From: Azolla caroliniana
Taxonomy: Eukaryota > Polypodiophyta
DNA: 64,000 bases
Direction: 5' to 3'
NCBI GenBank assembly: GCA_043228905.1
Contig: JBHGNT010000009.1
Coordinates: forward strand, 3,720,001 to 3,784,000
The first letter of the stretch is position 1; every line of letters begins with the position of its first letter. The translations under genes were made by a program, and so were the position numbers. Below are positions 21,706 through 35,530 of this stretch, piece by piece. The notes below the pieces were generated by a model. The model was not told the DNA's origin. It saw nothing but the letters and a program-made list of their open reading frames with translations, and made no database searches.

Positions 21706-23448
21706 TTAATTACAAGAATGCGGATGTGGATTCATGTATCTATCTAGCTTATGTGGAACCTTAGCCTCCAAGTTAATACTATGATCAAGATCATTGTTGC
21801 TCTGCATGATAGCATTGTGAAGAGAGGATCCACATTTGGGGCATTTGGGATTTGAACTCATGGACAGCATCACAAACATCAAGCAATGGGGGCACCCAAG
21901 GGTAATCATGGGTCCATCATAACTGCTAGATTCATGATGATTATTATTGTGACTAATCGGCGTGGCATCATTAATCCTCTGATTTTGATGAGGGAATAGA
22001 AGCTGGACAAGATTCTGCTCACAAGGATAGTGGTTAAGTCCATGGCTAGGTGGTCTTTCTCTATCAAGGCGGGACTGCGAATTGTCAAGTGATCTTGCGG
22101 AAGAGGTTGTGGTGCTTGGTCTTCGGCCAAGCCCGAGGGAGAGATCCAAATTGCAGAGATTAGGGTTAGGGTGAGTGTCGGCGACGACTTCATCGGGCGC
22201 ATGGTGGGTCTTCTTCTGAGGGGCCGACAGAAGGTCACCGATTGGTGGGGTAGGTTTGATGAGTATGGGATATGTGGTGGTAGATGCAGAGGCAGAGGCT
22301 GTGCCTGCAATGGTGGGTTCAATGGTTAGATCAGAGGAGGATGGAGAGTTTGGCCAATTCATGGTGGTATTATGGTGGTTTAGGGTTTTGGCACTTGGTA
22401 CAGCTGCTTGTGGTGTGGTAGCACCATTACTGGTTAGATGGCTTCTTGGATCAATGGAGGTCTGAAAGCCTGTGCTTCTGTTAAGATAGTACATGCTCCC
22501 AGTCTGCAATTTGCATGTCCATACACAGAATGAATCAAACCATTGAAACCCACAACAATCTAAGCATAAAACCCTAAAAAAACACACACCCCCCAAAAAA
22601 AAGAAACAGCACAATCATATCGCATATTCATAAGCCATATTTAGATGAAGAACAAGAAACACATGATACCAATGAGAAGGAAAGCTAGGGTTTTGATGGA
22701 GATCAAAACCTAAGTAGCTCTATGATTCCCTCCACAGAGACGGTGATAGTGATGACACAGACAGACATAGACATATATGTATATATACATATATACAGAC
22801 ATATAAGTATACATACATATATACAGACATATATGTATACATACATATATACAGACATATATATATATATGGACCATGGTGGATGTATAATGGGAAAATA
22901 TTGAACAGGTTTGGATGAGATTAGCGTGAACTGTGACTGACCTCCAAATCCAAGCATTTCTCCCATCCAGGTGGCAGGGGAAGGGATGAAGTATCTGAGT
23001 GTTCAAACTCGAAGCTATCATCGCCATATCCATCCTTAATCACTTTCTCTGCATGATCACGATGGTGCTGGTGATCAAACTGATGATGATGATGATGATG
23101 ATGATCGTGATGGGCCTCCTCTGCCTTTGCGTATTGAAGCTTCCCTCCATCCAGGAGATTCAGAGTCATAGGCCTGACGCTCGGATCATAACGATTCCAA
23201 GAGGTGGGCGATGATCGCTTCTCGAAGGATGGGAGCGAGTGATTAGGGTCACGGTTAGGGTAAGCGTTAGGGTAAGGGTTAGGGTTAGGGTTAGGGTTAG
23301 GGTAAGGATTAGGGTTAGGGTTAGGGTTAGGGTTGGAAGAGCCGGTGGAGCGAGAGAAACCCATCATGAGCTGGAGGATGGATTGTTGTTCATCATCATC
23401 CCAGTAGAGCTTGCGTTTCTTGGATTGCAGAGGGGCTGCCATAGCCAT
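21706..23448 (-). CDS. CFL1-like WW-domain protein, two exons, 434 aa
   Basis: Exons 23448-22942 and 22503-21706, with donor GAG|GTCAGT and acceptor TTGCAG|ACT, phase 0. Residues ~1-20: MAMAAPLQSKKRKLYWDDDE, the basic-acidic start typical of this family. ~38-58: Pro-Asn repeats from a telomere-like hexamer. ~110-135: His-rich. ~157-190: WW domain LPPGWEKCLDLE / TGSMYYLNRSTG, split by the intron. The second Trp is replaced (FQTSIDPR), but the closing Pro is kept. ~300-325: LSLGLGRRPS. ~390-415: GCPHCLMFVMLS...CPKCGSSL, the Cys-pair motif that ends CFL1-type proteins. In angiosperms CFL1 (CURLY FLAG LEAF 1) is reported to regulate cuticle development with HD-ZIP IV factors; that role is transferred by homology only. 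The frame is intact and this is the only convincing host gene here. Confidence 0.88.
22504..22941 (-). other. Intron of the CFL1-like gene
   Basis: 438 bp, GT-AG, dividing the WW domain between the two strand-forming halves. Contains an ATACATATATACAGAC-type microsatellite at 22760-22872. Confidence 0.85.
22760..22872. repeat. Compound AT-rich microsatellite in the CFL1-like intron
   Basis: Repeats of ACATATATACAGACATATA type, about 22-30 bp per unit, four to five copies. Confidence 0.85.
23248..23333. repeat. Telomere-like TTAGGG array inside coding exon 1
   Basis: About thirteen TTAGGG-type hexamers on the plus strand, some interrupted (GTAAGG, GCGTTA). The coding strand CCTAAC reads Pro-Asn, so any number of units stays in frame. 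The hexamer is TTAGGG rather than the heptamer TTTAGGG common at plant telomeres. Confidence 0.9.
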
Positions 23449-23862
23449 ATAAGCAGGGAAAACAAAAAAAAAAACACAGAGAGAGAGAGAGAGGAGGAGG
23501 AGGAGGTTGAATGAATGAATGAATAATAGAATGTGATTTTGATGGAAGGGAAGAGGGAAGGAAGTGCTTCTGAGATTTTACGGTTTTTTGCAGTGTATGT
23601 ATGTGTGGAATTTATGTGCTTCTGGTATTTAATACATACATACGTATGTATGTGTTATACACACACGTATATGTATACGTATATACATACCGTATGACAG
23701 AGAGAGAGAGAGAGAGAGCATTAATGTTGCATAATACATACTACTTGGGCACACTCTCTCTCTCTCTCTCTCTCTACTCTGTTTCGATCATTCATTGTTC
23801 ATGTAACACTTTGCATTCCACATTAATTAACTTGAAGGAAAGAAGGGGGGGGGACTCGGGAG

Positions 23863-23903
<41 letters not shown>

Positions 23904-24215
23904 GCTAGATAGATATAGCTAATAATAGCTAGCAGCTACCTTTTGCTTGCTTGCTTGTTTGCTTCTTGTTTTATGTAGGCTGTAGCAAAAGCATGATGTC
24001 ACTCGTTTACTTATTATATGAGCTTTTCATGCATACATCCCCCAAGATCCATCCACATGCACATGCATGGCATCCCATCCCATCCCACCATGATACACAC
24101 ACACACACACACATACATCCCATGATCCATCCACATCCACATGCATGCCATGCCATCCCATCCCATCCCATCCCATCCCATCCATGCCACTAAGCTTGCA
24201 TCAATTTTATTTATG
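23449..24215 (-). promoter_or_regulatory. 5' UTR and upstream region of the CFL1-like gene, microsatellite-rich
   Basis: Contains GA/CT tracts at 23480-23515, 23698-23720, 23753-23777 and 23865-23903, a CA tract at 24090-24112, and CCCAT pentamers at 24140-24182. GA/CT tracts are common near plant transcription starts, so some may be regulatory. No TATA box could be fixed with confidence. Confidence 0.45.
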
Positions 24216-26937
24216 TTCTTTTTAAGAACACCCCACCATTTATGAGCTCTAGCCTAGCTGCTATGCTATATATTATATATGTGCATTCATTCAGTTATTT
24301 TAGTTATGTGTAAATACACCTCTCTCATTTATTTCTCTAATTGTCTCTCTTTTAAGAGCAATAATATACACACACATGTTTGATGGCTAGCATATATGCC
24401 CATTCATTAGCCATGGGCCATCACTCATTCATGGCCGATACATACCACATACCATATATTACACACTTCCTTCCTAGCCCCGCATTTAATACTCCTTAGC
24501 TAGCCCCCCCACATACACATACATACATATATGTATGTATATTACCACATTTAGCAGTACTAAGTGTAGGCCTTTTATTTGCTAGTATCCATGAATTAGG
24601 CAAGGCTCATCAATGTTTGGAAGGTAGAAAAAAACTCTCTTGCCCATCAGCACTTTATGTAAAGGAGAGTAGGAGAGTTGGGCACTTTGATGACACATCC
24701 CCCCCCCCCCCCCAAATTAATGTGGTGCCAAACATTTTCGTATGTATGCTAGCGTAGACATTCGACAAACAACTGACAGTTATATCATTTTGTGATGCGT
24801 TGACAAGTAGTGCACTTGGAAGTTGGAAGTGTAGAGCAAGGGAGTGGAACGTGTAGGAATGGAAATGCCAGTGGGAAGGAGGAGGGTGGCCATTCCCTAG
24901 GTCAAGAGATGAGTATTAACCAAGACCCTACTTCAAACACCTAGGAATGAACTATCTATATCACCCTTAGCTATTTACTTCCATTATCATTAACGAGAGG
25001 CCTCACCTGTCGATAAACTTGAAAGTCAACCTCACGACGGGAGCTATCTTTAATGACCTCATCACACGTCAACATGAACAATATATCACATGGTGAAATG
25101 TGATTGATGAACTTCCATGACAAATCGATAGTGCACATTCATTACATTCATCAAATGCGCCTTTACTCAACATTATCACATTGAAGCCATTTAATTTGAT
25201 CTTTTTCGTAATCACGTATGAGCACTTCACGAAGGAAGAAATCTCATTGGTGCACATCAATTCACATAGAACAATACCAAGTTTACTCTCTTGAATCTCC
25301 CTTTACCTCATGATGTATGTTTCCTTTCTCTCTCTACACACACACAATCAACCAGTTAAAACAGAAGGTGGTCATTGTTTCCAACCCAAGTGCCTCCTAT
25401 CCATGATTTGGGTGTGAAAATATTATTCCTACCTCTTTATGTGAATGGATCCTTTGAGATGATACTTCTTATTTGACCCCCATTTTTTTCTCCTCTTCTT
25501 TGTTGTCGTGTTAAAGCAGGAGTCTTCTAGGAGGTTAAAAACTTCTTCGTTGCATTTATTTGAGAACCCTTTTTTTAAATCGGATGGACATATATTCATT
25601 GCATAATTGGATATCAATATGTTATTCTTATTCAACTTGTAGCTAGCAAAGTGAGGATTTTTCATGCATGGCACACCTACGAACCTCTAATTGTATTGAA
25701 CGCGTGTTACTAGAAACAAATTTGACAAGAGGCAAATGTAGGTAGGATCATTTAAAACACATGGAAGATGATGGCTAATAGGGTTTGTTTATCAATCAAT
25801 ATAGAAAGGTTCACATGTGCACAACTATGGAAGATCTTCAATTCTAGTTGATATTTCAACATTCTAGTGTGTCACATTTCAAAAGCTTATTACGTTAATT
25901 ACGGTGGATCTTGTCGTGTTTCTCCCCTCAATATATTGAGAGTCAACTATAACGATGATAGTATAAGAGCCCGAAATTTTAAGACACCAAACTTTTAACT
26001 GAAATAAATAAAGTACCTTCCTAAGTTGAGATTTTGTTTTCCATCAACAAAACAAACTCGCCGACATATCAGTTCTACAATAGGATCCCGAGACTTGAAA
26101 ATTATTGCTTTATCTAATCAAAGATGAAATTTATAAGTCTTTGGGTGTCATGTCAAAATGCCAAAGGAGTATTGCTCTTCACCAATTTTTATTAATAGAA
26201 AAAGGTTTAATGGTGACACAATCAACATTTGGCATTGTGTAGGACTTCTTAATAATAATAATAATAATCACACTTATGAAATGATGGCTTGGGCCCTTGG
26301 GGGTCTGATTATAGTCAACCCTCTTAAATTATTAAGCTTCTAATCGAACAACGAGAAATATGTAGTGAATGAATGCCAAGCGTAGAGAATGATGAAGCTT
26401 GGGCATCTATCCAAATTATTGCTGAAAAGTCTTGTAATTCAGCTAGTCTTAGCATGGGGGGTTCTGATTTTAAGAAAAGTTGTGTTCCAACTCTTCTTAT
26501 ATGGAAAGTATGCAAATACCCCTCATATATTAGAGTGATATAGAATATACCCCATCCCCTTAACCAAAATAGATTAGCACGCATTGTAGTTAGGTTGATG
26601 CTAATAAATTATGATACATTTATAGCGGCATGCTTTACTTAAGTATTTTTTATTTTTTTCCCTTCATTGACTTACACTCCCATATTTAATCACATGCCAC
26701 ACTTCTTATTAAGTGTGAGGTTTAACAAAGGCACCCTTGACAATGTGTTGTTTGACTAGAGATAGATTTTTATATTTGAAAGGTACTAGGGTTACAAAGG
26801 TTTCACCCCATTTGCAAAGAAGGTGCATGACATGATGTTCTTCCTTTCTTTATGACATTTGCTAGAATTTCATGTGTGCAACCATCATGCCACATAACAA
26901 ATGTATGATATTAACTTTTACAAATCTGAACATGAGT

Positions 26938-27031
26938 TGAAAATCTAGAAAGAATGTAAACACAACATTTTAGAAAGTAAACATTGAAAATCTAGAAAGA
27001 ATGTAAACACAACATTTTAGAAAGTAAACAT
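26938..27031. repeat. 47-bp perfect tandem duplication
   Basis: The unit at 26938-26984 is repeated at 26985-27031 without a visible mismatch, so it is recent. Confidence 0.9.
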
Positions 27032-27559
27032 TCAAAATACAGGCATACATGTACCCATCAATGTTATCGGAGATAAAGGAATTGTCATAAGAAAGATTGG
27101 CATCATTAGCAAATTGTGAATAATCTATATTGTCCACAAAAAGCCCAAAATATGTCCATGTTAATGAGACAACAAAAGGGTCAAGTTTTGTGATACAAAA
27201 TGCCTCTTTCAAAAAGAATCATAACTATACAATGCAGGTGACTTTTAAGAAATATTATATGAGAGTTACTCCTCGATACATGAAGAAGGTTCTACGTTCT
27301 TGTTTGAGACATTTGTAAGTGCCATTGACTTTAGCAATATATGGATGTGGCGGACATAAGTAGAAGGTGAGGTAATTAATTCTTCCACGCCCCTTTGCCT
27401 CATTCTTTCCTTCGAACATGTGTCTTTTGCATATCCCATGGGCCATTAAAATGTATTCATCCATGGTTCTGATTTGTTAAGCAAAATGGTTTTTCGGGTT
27501 AAACCATGATGAGAAAACATATCCAAATCCTCAATCGATGTTTCATCAAGAAATGGAGG

Positions 27560-27700
27560 CAATTTTTTTTTTCCAAAACAAAATATCCTTCCATTAGTTT
27601 TTTAAAAAGTCATAACAGCTACAACATACAAAATGTTTTTTCCCAACCCGTCTTGTGTAAGACAATGGCTGAGGAAACACATCTATGTACTCCAAAGTAG
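27560..27700 (-). mobile_element. LINE 3'-end remnant
   Basis: Poly-T followed by ATATCCTTCCATTAG and AACCCGTCTTGTGTAAGACA, the same words in the same order as the 3' end of the LINE at 51219-51340. No coding part is left. Confidence 0.65.
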
Positions 27701-27726
27701 AGGAAAACAGTCAACTAATTTGCAAG

Positions 27727-27915
27727 TTATTCCATAGACAACAACAAAAGTATCTGCATCCGGAGACAAGCCCTCGCAACTCATAGATATGAACCATTTC
27801 AATCTTCTTCAACATGCTCATGTTCAATATAATTTGCAATCAACACATTCCACGTTATTCCATAGACAGAAACAAAAGTTGTGGCATCTAGAGGCAAGCC
27901 CTCGCAGCTCATAGG
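27727..27915. repeat. Diverged direct repeat (~65-bp unit, 121 bp apart)
   Basis: TTATTCCATAGACA...CAAGCCCTCGCA...CTCATAG occurs at about 27727-27790 and 27848-27912. Imperfect, origin unknown. Confidence 0.7.
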
Positions 27916-30900
27916 AAAGTTGAAATGGAGGTAATTGCGGATGTGCAAAAGAAGTTGGCCATTATCAAGCGAAAGGGGGTTCATACTTCATACCAAGGCC
28001 ATTCCTTTTTGTTACATTTGAGAAATCTAACATATTAGCATCCACCAAGACGATATACATTGTGAGACAAATTATTCTTCCAAAAAAGTTGCAATTTAGC
28101 TAATGGATCTTAAAAACAACACTACTTATTCAAATTCTTTGAAACCTCTTATGATAACTATCCATCATTGCCTCAAGTTGTTTCATCACCTTTTTTATGT
28201 AGACAATCACGATGGAGTTAATGGGGCAACTATACTTCTTGAAATCTTGCTCGCAAATGTAGTTGAAAAAGTAATGTACTCATGATAGAGAGATAAATCA
28301 TATGATTGAATTGTAGAAGTGGGTTACAATAAAAAATTTGAGCTTTTTTATTTCCAAAAGAAATATCCAATTATATTTAATGAGAATTGATGCTACAATA
28401 CATGTTTTCCATTGCAAACATTAACAATTGAAGCCTAGTTAATTGTGTTTCCACTACAATCTACTAATCCGGTTTATTTTCAAATCCTTTATGTGAAACT
28501 TTGTCCACCAATCCAATTTCAGGAATGCAATGAAAATTTTGGATGCATGTAAATGATGTCCACAACATGTTATGTTATTTTACTCCATCATATGGAAGTT
28601 GTCTATCTTAACATAGAATTATTCGTCACGAATTGGATGATAAATGTATCTTGGAGGAGTGTGAAGTTCAAAGTTACATGTAAGATGTGTGGGCCACCGG
28701 CCCCACCACATTGATGTGATGAAATGAAGAAACCACATTAACCTTGATCTATTATGAATATTGTATTGTAAGTACAAATACTTGACAAAGTGACTTCTGT
28801 AGCATCCATTTCATGTGTGCACCTAAATTGTCATGAAGAATGAGAATTTGCGTATTCATAAACAATATCAAAGGTTCAGTATCAATCACATAAATATTGT
28901 ATTCAACATCAACCGCATAAAAAATAGGATAATACTAATTTTTTGACGTAAACACCCAGGAATCAAAACTTATTACATGACTTCAAACATTGCCACTCTT
29001 GTTTGGGATCACTCATGATAAGCAAGAGGACTTCGTTGTTCCCTCAATGGTACAAATCCATTGGGATGAAGCAATGTATTGTGAAATCATGTAAATTTTG
29101 TGTGTTAATCAAACTTCCCATGTTTGAAGTTTCTTAATGATGTCTACCATCTTACATTGAATGCAAATCCTTACCCTTTTCAAGTAAGTCATACAATTCT
29201 ACACTCACAAAGGGGAATACTTCCCTTGCATAATTAAATCCCAAATTTGAGTAAAATACATTGATGAAATAAAATGGGTATTATGCTTTGGAGTTTTCGA
29301 TAAATGCCGTTGATGGAGATTATCTAAAAACATGATGGTATGGAGATACTTGCCATTGATTCCGTATTTCCCGCGAAAAAGGTCCATAAACAAAATTTGA
29401 AACAATTGTTGGTGACAAAAAAGTCTGGTGAACCAATTGTTGGTGATCTTTATTGCAAGCAACTGTCACTAACATGACTTAAAAATAGTAAAACATGGAT
29501 ATAAACATCATGGTTGTTGAAAACTTGCACACCATAATGCTCATAGCCTCATTCAATATTCCAAAAAGAAGAACACAAGAGGAGGGAGTGGAATTAACTT
29601 GTGGCATATTTACTTATCATACGTATTGGATATATATATTGTACAATGTCCTTGTATTTTCTCCAATGTAACAACTATACAATACAAGAACATGGACAAG
29701 ATAGAGAACATTTAAAATTTTGTGTGCAAAAGGAAACATTAAAAAGGTGCAAAATGACATTAAAAGCATGGATGAAAAGGAAGACGTAATGGAGGGGAAA
29801 CCATTATATAGCTAAAACCAATTATATCCACATCGAACCCAACCTAGTAAAGTGTCACTCACATGCGAGCAATAATCCATTGTGTTGATGTCCACAAATA
29901 CTTGTGATTCGCCCATTGCATATGCATTGCCAATTTATGATCGAGTTTATTTCCTCAACGACTTTTTTTTCAATTTCATTACCACCTTGACATTATTCAA
30001 TTGATGTGATACTTCAACAACTATTTGGACATCATTATAGTCTTCATGCTATTTAATGTTTGTTATATTTCATTAAAAACTCAATTCTATATTATATTGT
30101 TATCAACTCTTTCTACAGATTATTATATAATTTGTGAAGTACCAACACTTAACCCAATTTTTTGTTCAATTCCAATCAAGTGTTTTATCATTTTGCTATT
30201 GAATGAATGAATCATACACATCTTTTCCAATGTAAGTTGAATAAGACCAAAGCATCTTCAAGTGACAAGCGACAATGTGTTTCGTAGAAAGTCGATGAAT
30301 TGTGATCATGTGGGAAATGCATTAACTACATATTCAAATTTGAAAACCAAATCGATTTTGAGATGTTCCTTACTTTTTTGTGACAAAGAATATTTCTGAA
30401 ATACCATTTTTACCGTGGTATGTTATTATACTCACAAAGATTGCTTATTTTGAAATGAAAATAATGCCATCTATTAAAAATTGCCATAGCCTTCAACAAT
30501 GACACAATGCTATCAATTAGATTAGTATCACATTAGAATAGACTATCAATGGGTCATGCATGTTATATAGTTCATTAACAAGAAGCATGTGTGCTTGATA
30601 ATGGCTTAGGTTTATTTGAATTGATCTAGCTATGTTGGCATAAAACACACAAGGGTATGCCATCTTATTAAGATGTGCACATTTTAGCTATAGTACAAGA
30701 AACAACGTAAGTAGTCATTGCCATACTTGTGAATGGGTATAATTGTCAACATCTTGGTTTGATTGTTACAAAACTTTGACATTTACATTTGAAATGCTTG
30801 TAAAATAGGGGTTGATATGTTAGATGGTACTTAAAGAGGCATGGAAAAGTATTTCGCAAAGCAATGTAATTGGATTAACCTCACAAAGAAAACACAAAGT

Positions 30901-31640
30901 GGTTATTTTTTATAATAAATGAAATATAGTATACTTTTATATAAATTATATAATATGCATTGCCCTATTTATCAACCTTAATGTGTGTAAGGCCCATCTA
31001 TATGAGTTCACTGATGTGATCCAAGGCCTTGTCCAACAACATATACTATTGCCACAACATACATTGAACATGGATCAATCCAAAGGTTGGCCTTAGCTCA
31101 CATAGATATACATTGACCCCAATAAAGCCTACAATTTTCCTTGTGTACTACTAGCACTTACCCAATAGACATACTACAATCGTCTTAAGGATGTGACGTG
31201 CACAATTGCATAATGTCTTTGTTAGCAAGGGCTACGACGCGAGAACACTACTGTCCGCACTAAATGGTTGAGCACATGGTATCCATACAACTATCACCCT
31301 TACTCTTGGGGTATCGACACAATTAATTGAGCATGTGGCATCCATACGACAACATGTTGTTGATTTGTTGTGATAGATGACATATACCAAGTTCCTTGGA
31401 AGGATATGACGGTGTACAACAAATTTGAAGATGAGGTTCCTTCACTGCCATTGATCACACATCGATCTTCATTTAAGCGTATCATTCAGATACTCACAAG
31501 AGAGGTATATTCTTTCAATCACGAAGATACAAACAATTTAACTCGATTCATTAAGTATCCATCTGGTTATATTATGCACGAGAGACCTAACTCATATTTG
31601 AGGCTAGATCCACTTTGTGTAATTTTAGTATAAAAAGATA

Positions 31641-34600
31641 TGCAAGAGATTTAAACAAGGAGGATAACCCATGCATTGTATAAAGTAATTTTGTAGCATA
31701 TTTGTAAGATACATACATATGTGAATTTATTATGGATGGTGTGTATACTATGTACTACTATGTACACACAAACACAAACATAAACTCATATACATACTAC
31801 ACATACACAACACACATATTTATTGATTGAACGCAAACATTTAATGAATATAAGTTTCTTGTCAGCAAACATATTTAAGGAGTTCATTCATGGTGAACCT
31901 CACCACCCTCTCTCTCTCACGCATACAAAGAATAAGACACCACCTCTTTCCAACTACTATTTTAAATGTTTGGCTTTTGTAAGAGAGTGTTCTACTACAT
32001 TTATTATCGACGAACGAACCATATTCCTTAGGTTCCACCCCAGTCCCTTAACCTTATGATCCAATTCCTTTGTATTCCCTCCCCATGTACTTAGAAGTTA
32101 GATGTCCCTTGATAGAGGTCATACACATGTCACTTGACCTCATGTGACTCTCTCTCTCTCTCTCTCTCACACACACCCACCCACCCACCCACACACACAC
32201 ACACACACATGTTGACTTGAAACATTAGTTCTTTTACAGACATGCAACACATCTATCATAAAGCTTCCTATATACATGTGGTGCAACATACTTGGCATAC
32301 AATGTTTCGACTTGATGAATTTCCTTAACATCGTCTAGATATTGTTTCCTTGCCGATAGTGAGTTTTTGCCTTCCCTTCCAAACAAGCACACATTGCTAT
32401 GTGTAGTAGTTGAAAGCAAATTTTGAAATCTTCCACTTGACCTAATGTGAATGTGAGTGGTTTGGAGCTAAACATATGTGTATCCGAATTGAAATGTTAG
32501 GTTTCTTTTGCTCATGTAGTTTGAAAAAGCTTATGGCAATGGTTTTTATAGTATTGGTATTAAAAGCTATGATTTTCAACTATACCAATGATTTTTATAG
32601 CTCAAAAAGTTCTTTTAAGGGGATATAATGATCACTCCAATGACAAATCATATTATGTTGTTGTAATTGGACCACACATATCTTAACTTATGCACCTACC
32701 AAAGTTGTCATGAACCCAGAAAACATCTTCAAATGATCATTATGAGAAACACGTTATCAAGCCAAACTCGCAGGCAAGACCCCAACAAAAGCCATTGACA
32801 AATTAATAAACACAGTAATCGGACACGAGAAGGGGAACATTAACTAGCTTATTTGTACATTGCTAGTCATATTTACTTGAACTCCTCTAAATATTAGCTT
32901 AGAAACCACACACTTGCTTTGGTCCCTTTATTTCTTTCCCTCAATTTTTAGTGTATCCGTTGACTTTTTACAATATAGTAACCTTCCAACATATTTTCAT
33001 ACTTTAATTGACTTGGTGATCTCAACAATTGTTTGAAGCATAGATGGATGCTCACATGGATTCACTCTAATAAGGCTAAGTCACTCAATATGTCATGATA
33101 TGTAGTTTCTACATTCGTTGTCTTGGAAATTCCATAGACATTTTGATCCTCTATACATTACCCTTCATTTATCATAAAGTGTTGGAGCCCATAGGACATA
33201 TCTGGCACCCTTACATCACAGTTTGTTTAATTACGAATTATTGGTAAGGCAAAGATACTTTAACAAGCAATAATGTGGGAGTCTTGAATAAGAAAAGTAT
33301 ACGAGGCCATTGTGCCTCATCAAACTTGTGTCGGAGTTTTCATGGAATAAATACATCCTTTATCCAAGTTTTCGATAATTGATATAATATTGAACTTTAA
33401 AGGTGGCTTCACACTTATCACTTTCCACAACTCATAAATGCAACACTAACAAGTTTGTAAAATCTTAGAGGTGAACTGTGAAACCATCAATAACTATCAA
33501 AGAAATATATCAATCTCAAACTCAAGCTATCATTCATGGTAAAGCTAAAGCAATTAGTAAAGACTATATATCCTTTTCTAAGTAATTAGTTGTACATTGT
33601 TTGACATCTTTTTCATTGAATGATGGAATCAAGGGAATATAAATCTAGACAAGATATATTGGTTAATAAAATAATGCATTAGAAAGGTATAAATATGTTT
33701 CTTGAAATAGTATGCATTGTTATTATTAGAGTGAACTTGATGCTCATTTGCATATGATGACTACCACATTTCAACTCATATATAACTTATCAAATAGTGT
33801 GTTGGATGCATTTTGGTTTGGACAAGTGTCTCTCAAATTGCTTCATGAACCATCTTCTAGTGATTCATCCACACGCCGTATTGGTCGTAAGTTATGATTA
33901 CATGATGCAATATCAAGTATATGTTGTTAGTCTTGGATGCAACCGATTGGAATTTGGCTTGCTCAGTCTTGAAACATTTAGCACATCAACAATACCATAA
34001 GAAAGATTTAGACCTCGAGGTGAACATATGCATGCACCTTTGTAACCATATAAGTTATGTTCGACATCTCCTTAAATTAGTTCACGGTTTTATAACTGTA
34101 TATGTAATTAGTTACTCTCCACTACTTTCTAAAAGTGAAACACATATTATGTTCACAATAGAATGGATGAAAGACATGATTAAGGTAGCAATAACTATGT
34201 GAACCTAGGTAGGTGTTCATAATTTTTGTATAGTGAATTGAAGTGGATGTCGTGTTAACATATTTTCCAAAGTCTCATTAAGTTTGAATTGTGCTCAAGT
34301 GTTGGTGTGCTTTTGTATCCTTTAATGTAGATGAACCCATTTTTTCTGAACTAAAAGATGGTTTCCTTTAATTTCACTTTCTAACAAGCTACACTTCATC
34401 GACAAACTTTGTTCCCCTCGGAAGCACATTAGACAAATCATCTCCATTGCTCATTTCACGTTAAAAATATAAAAAAATCAAAAGTCATGCGGATAATTGT
34501 ATCCCTCGCATCCTTATTATATTGTTACCATTATTATAATGATCAACGTTCTTATGTAATGTACATGATTTAATCACTAATGTATTATTAGAAGTTGATA

Positions 34601-35430
34601 TGAAGTTTCACTGTGTCAATATTGTGGCCTTGTATCTTTGAGTCCTTTTTATCTCACACCACAATCTTAATGCCCATGAATTAAAATTTTGAATTGGTGG
34701 TTCCTTCTCCTCTCCCTTTTGTAAAAGTAAGGGCAATTTCCACACGCATTAAAAAGTTTCAAAACAATCAACCAATATGTTATGGTAGATAATATTAACC
34801 CCAACAAGAAACATAGAATACTAATGCTAGAGACATGAGAGCATCTCATCAAGGTATTAAATTTCACATTTTGGCCTCTTATTTCAAATAGTTCTTGAGA
34901 TATTCAATAATGTCTAATTTCATTTTTAATTATGTAGTTATCAGGGAGTTATTGTGCATATGGAGGAATGAATAATCACACTCTTAATCTCGAGTGGAAC
35001 TTGCAAGAACATGACACCACCAACTAAAGGAAAGGATGGTCATTGCCTTGATGTTTGGTTATGATGTTAACATAGGACACTTGATGAATCCTAGATAAAG
35101 AAAATTGAGATAACCTAAGTTACATTCTTGCCTGGGCTTGGCCCTATCCAATGTATCACAATATGTCTCCCATGGTTGTTAAAATGATATCCATCTATGT
35201 CTCTCTTTTTGTAGAAGCATTGGATAGCTTGAAGCAACATGGCAAAACAAAAAACCTTTGTGGTTCCTACTACAATAGTGTGGATCTTATGGCAACATAA
35301 ACTCTCTAAGGTTTTGTTAGGCTAAGTGCAATAAGGGCAATACCTTCGAGGACAAGGTGCCCATAGAACTTAGTTGCAAAAATTGTCTGGTCATTTTTAC
35401 TTTATATTTGCCTTACATATTCCATAGAGA
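31641..35430. other. Intergenic, AT-rich; nothing recognised but a microsatellite
   Basis: A CT then CA compound microsatellite lies at about 32148-32209. No gene-like frame or repeat match found. Confidence 0.6.
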
Positions 35431-35433
35431 CCA

Positions 35434-35530
35434 CACTACAAAAGAATAGGCAATCAACAATGCCAAAACACGTCACTATCTATGCCCCTAATGGCATCGG
35501 TTACGTACTATCGCTGTGTGACACATTGTG
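35434..35530 (+). mobile_element. CACTA-like transposon terminus (candidate)
   Basis: Starts CACTACAAAAGAA, the usual opening of plant CACTA termini, followed by short repeated words (GTGTGACACA type) as in subterminal regions. No transposase is seen in the following 6 kb, and the partner end is uncertain (see 41676-41772). Confidence 0.4.

Larger units (their letters stand above)
24216..31640. other. Intergenic, AT-rich; only small repeats recognised
   Basis: No gene is supported. The open frames are below 100 codons and without motifs. Contains a poly-C run near 24699-24712, an AAT microsatellite near 26252, a 47-bp tandem duplication (26938-27031), a LINE 3'-end remnant (27560-27700) and a repeated ~65-bp segment (27727 and 27848). 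Confidence 0.6.

Noticed and set aside
23248-23333. Interstitial telomere or chromosome-end marker
   Set aside because: The array is short, interrupted, lies in frame inside a coding exon and has host sequence on both sides.
23239-23514. Plus-strand frame of Val-Arg repeats
   Set aside because: Antisense translation of the same hexamer array opposite the CFL1-like exon 1.
31370-31633. 87-codon frame with Met start
   Set aside because: No motif, and base composition is not distinct from the flanks; length is within chance for this region.
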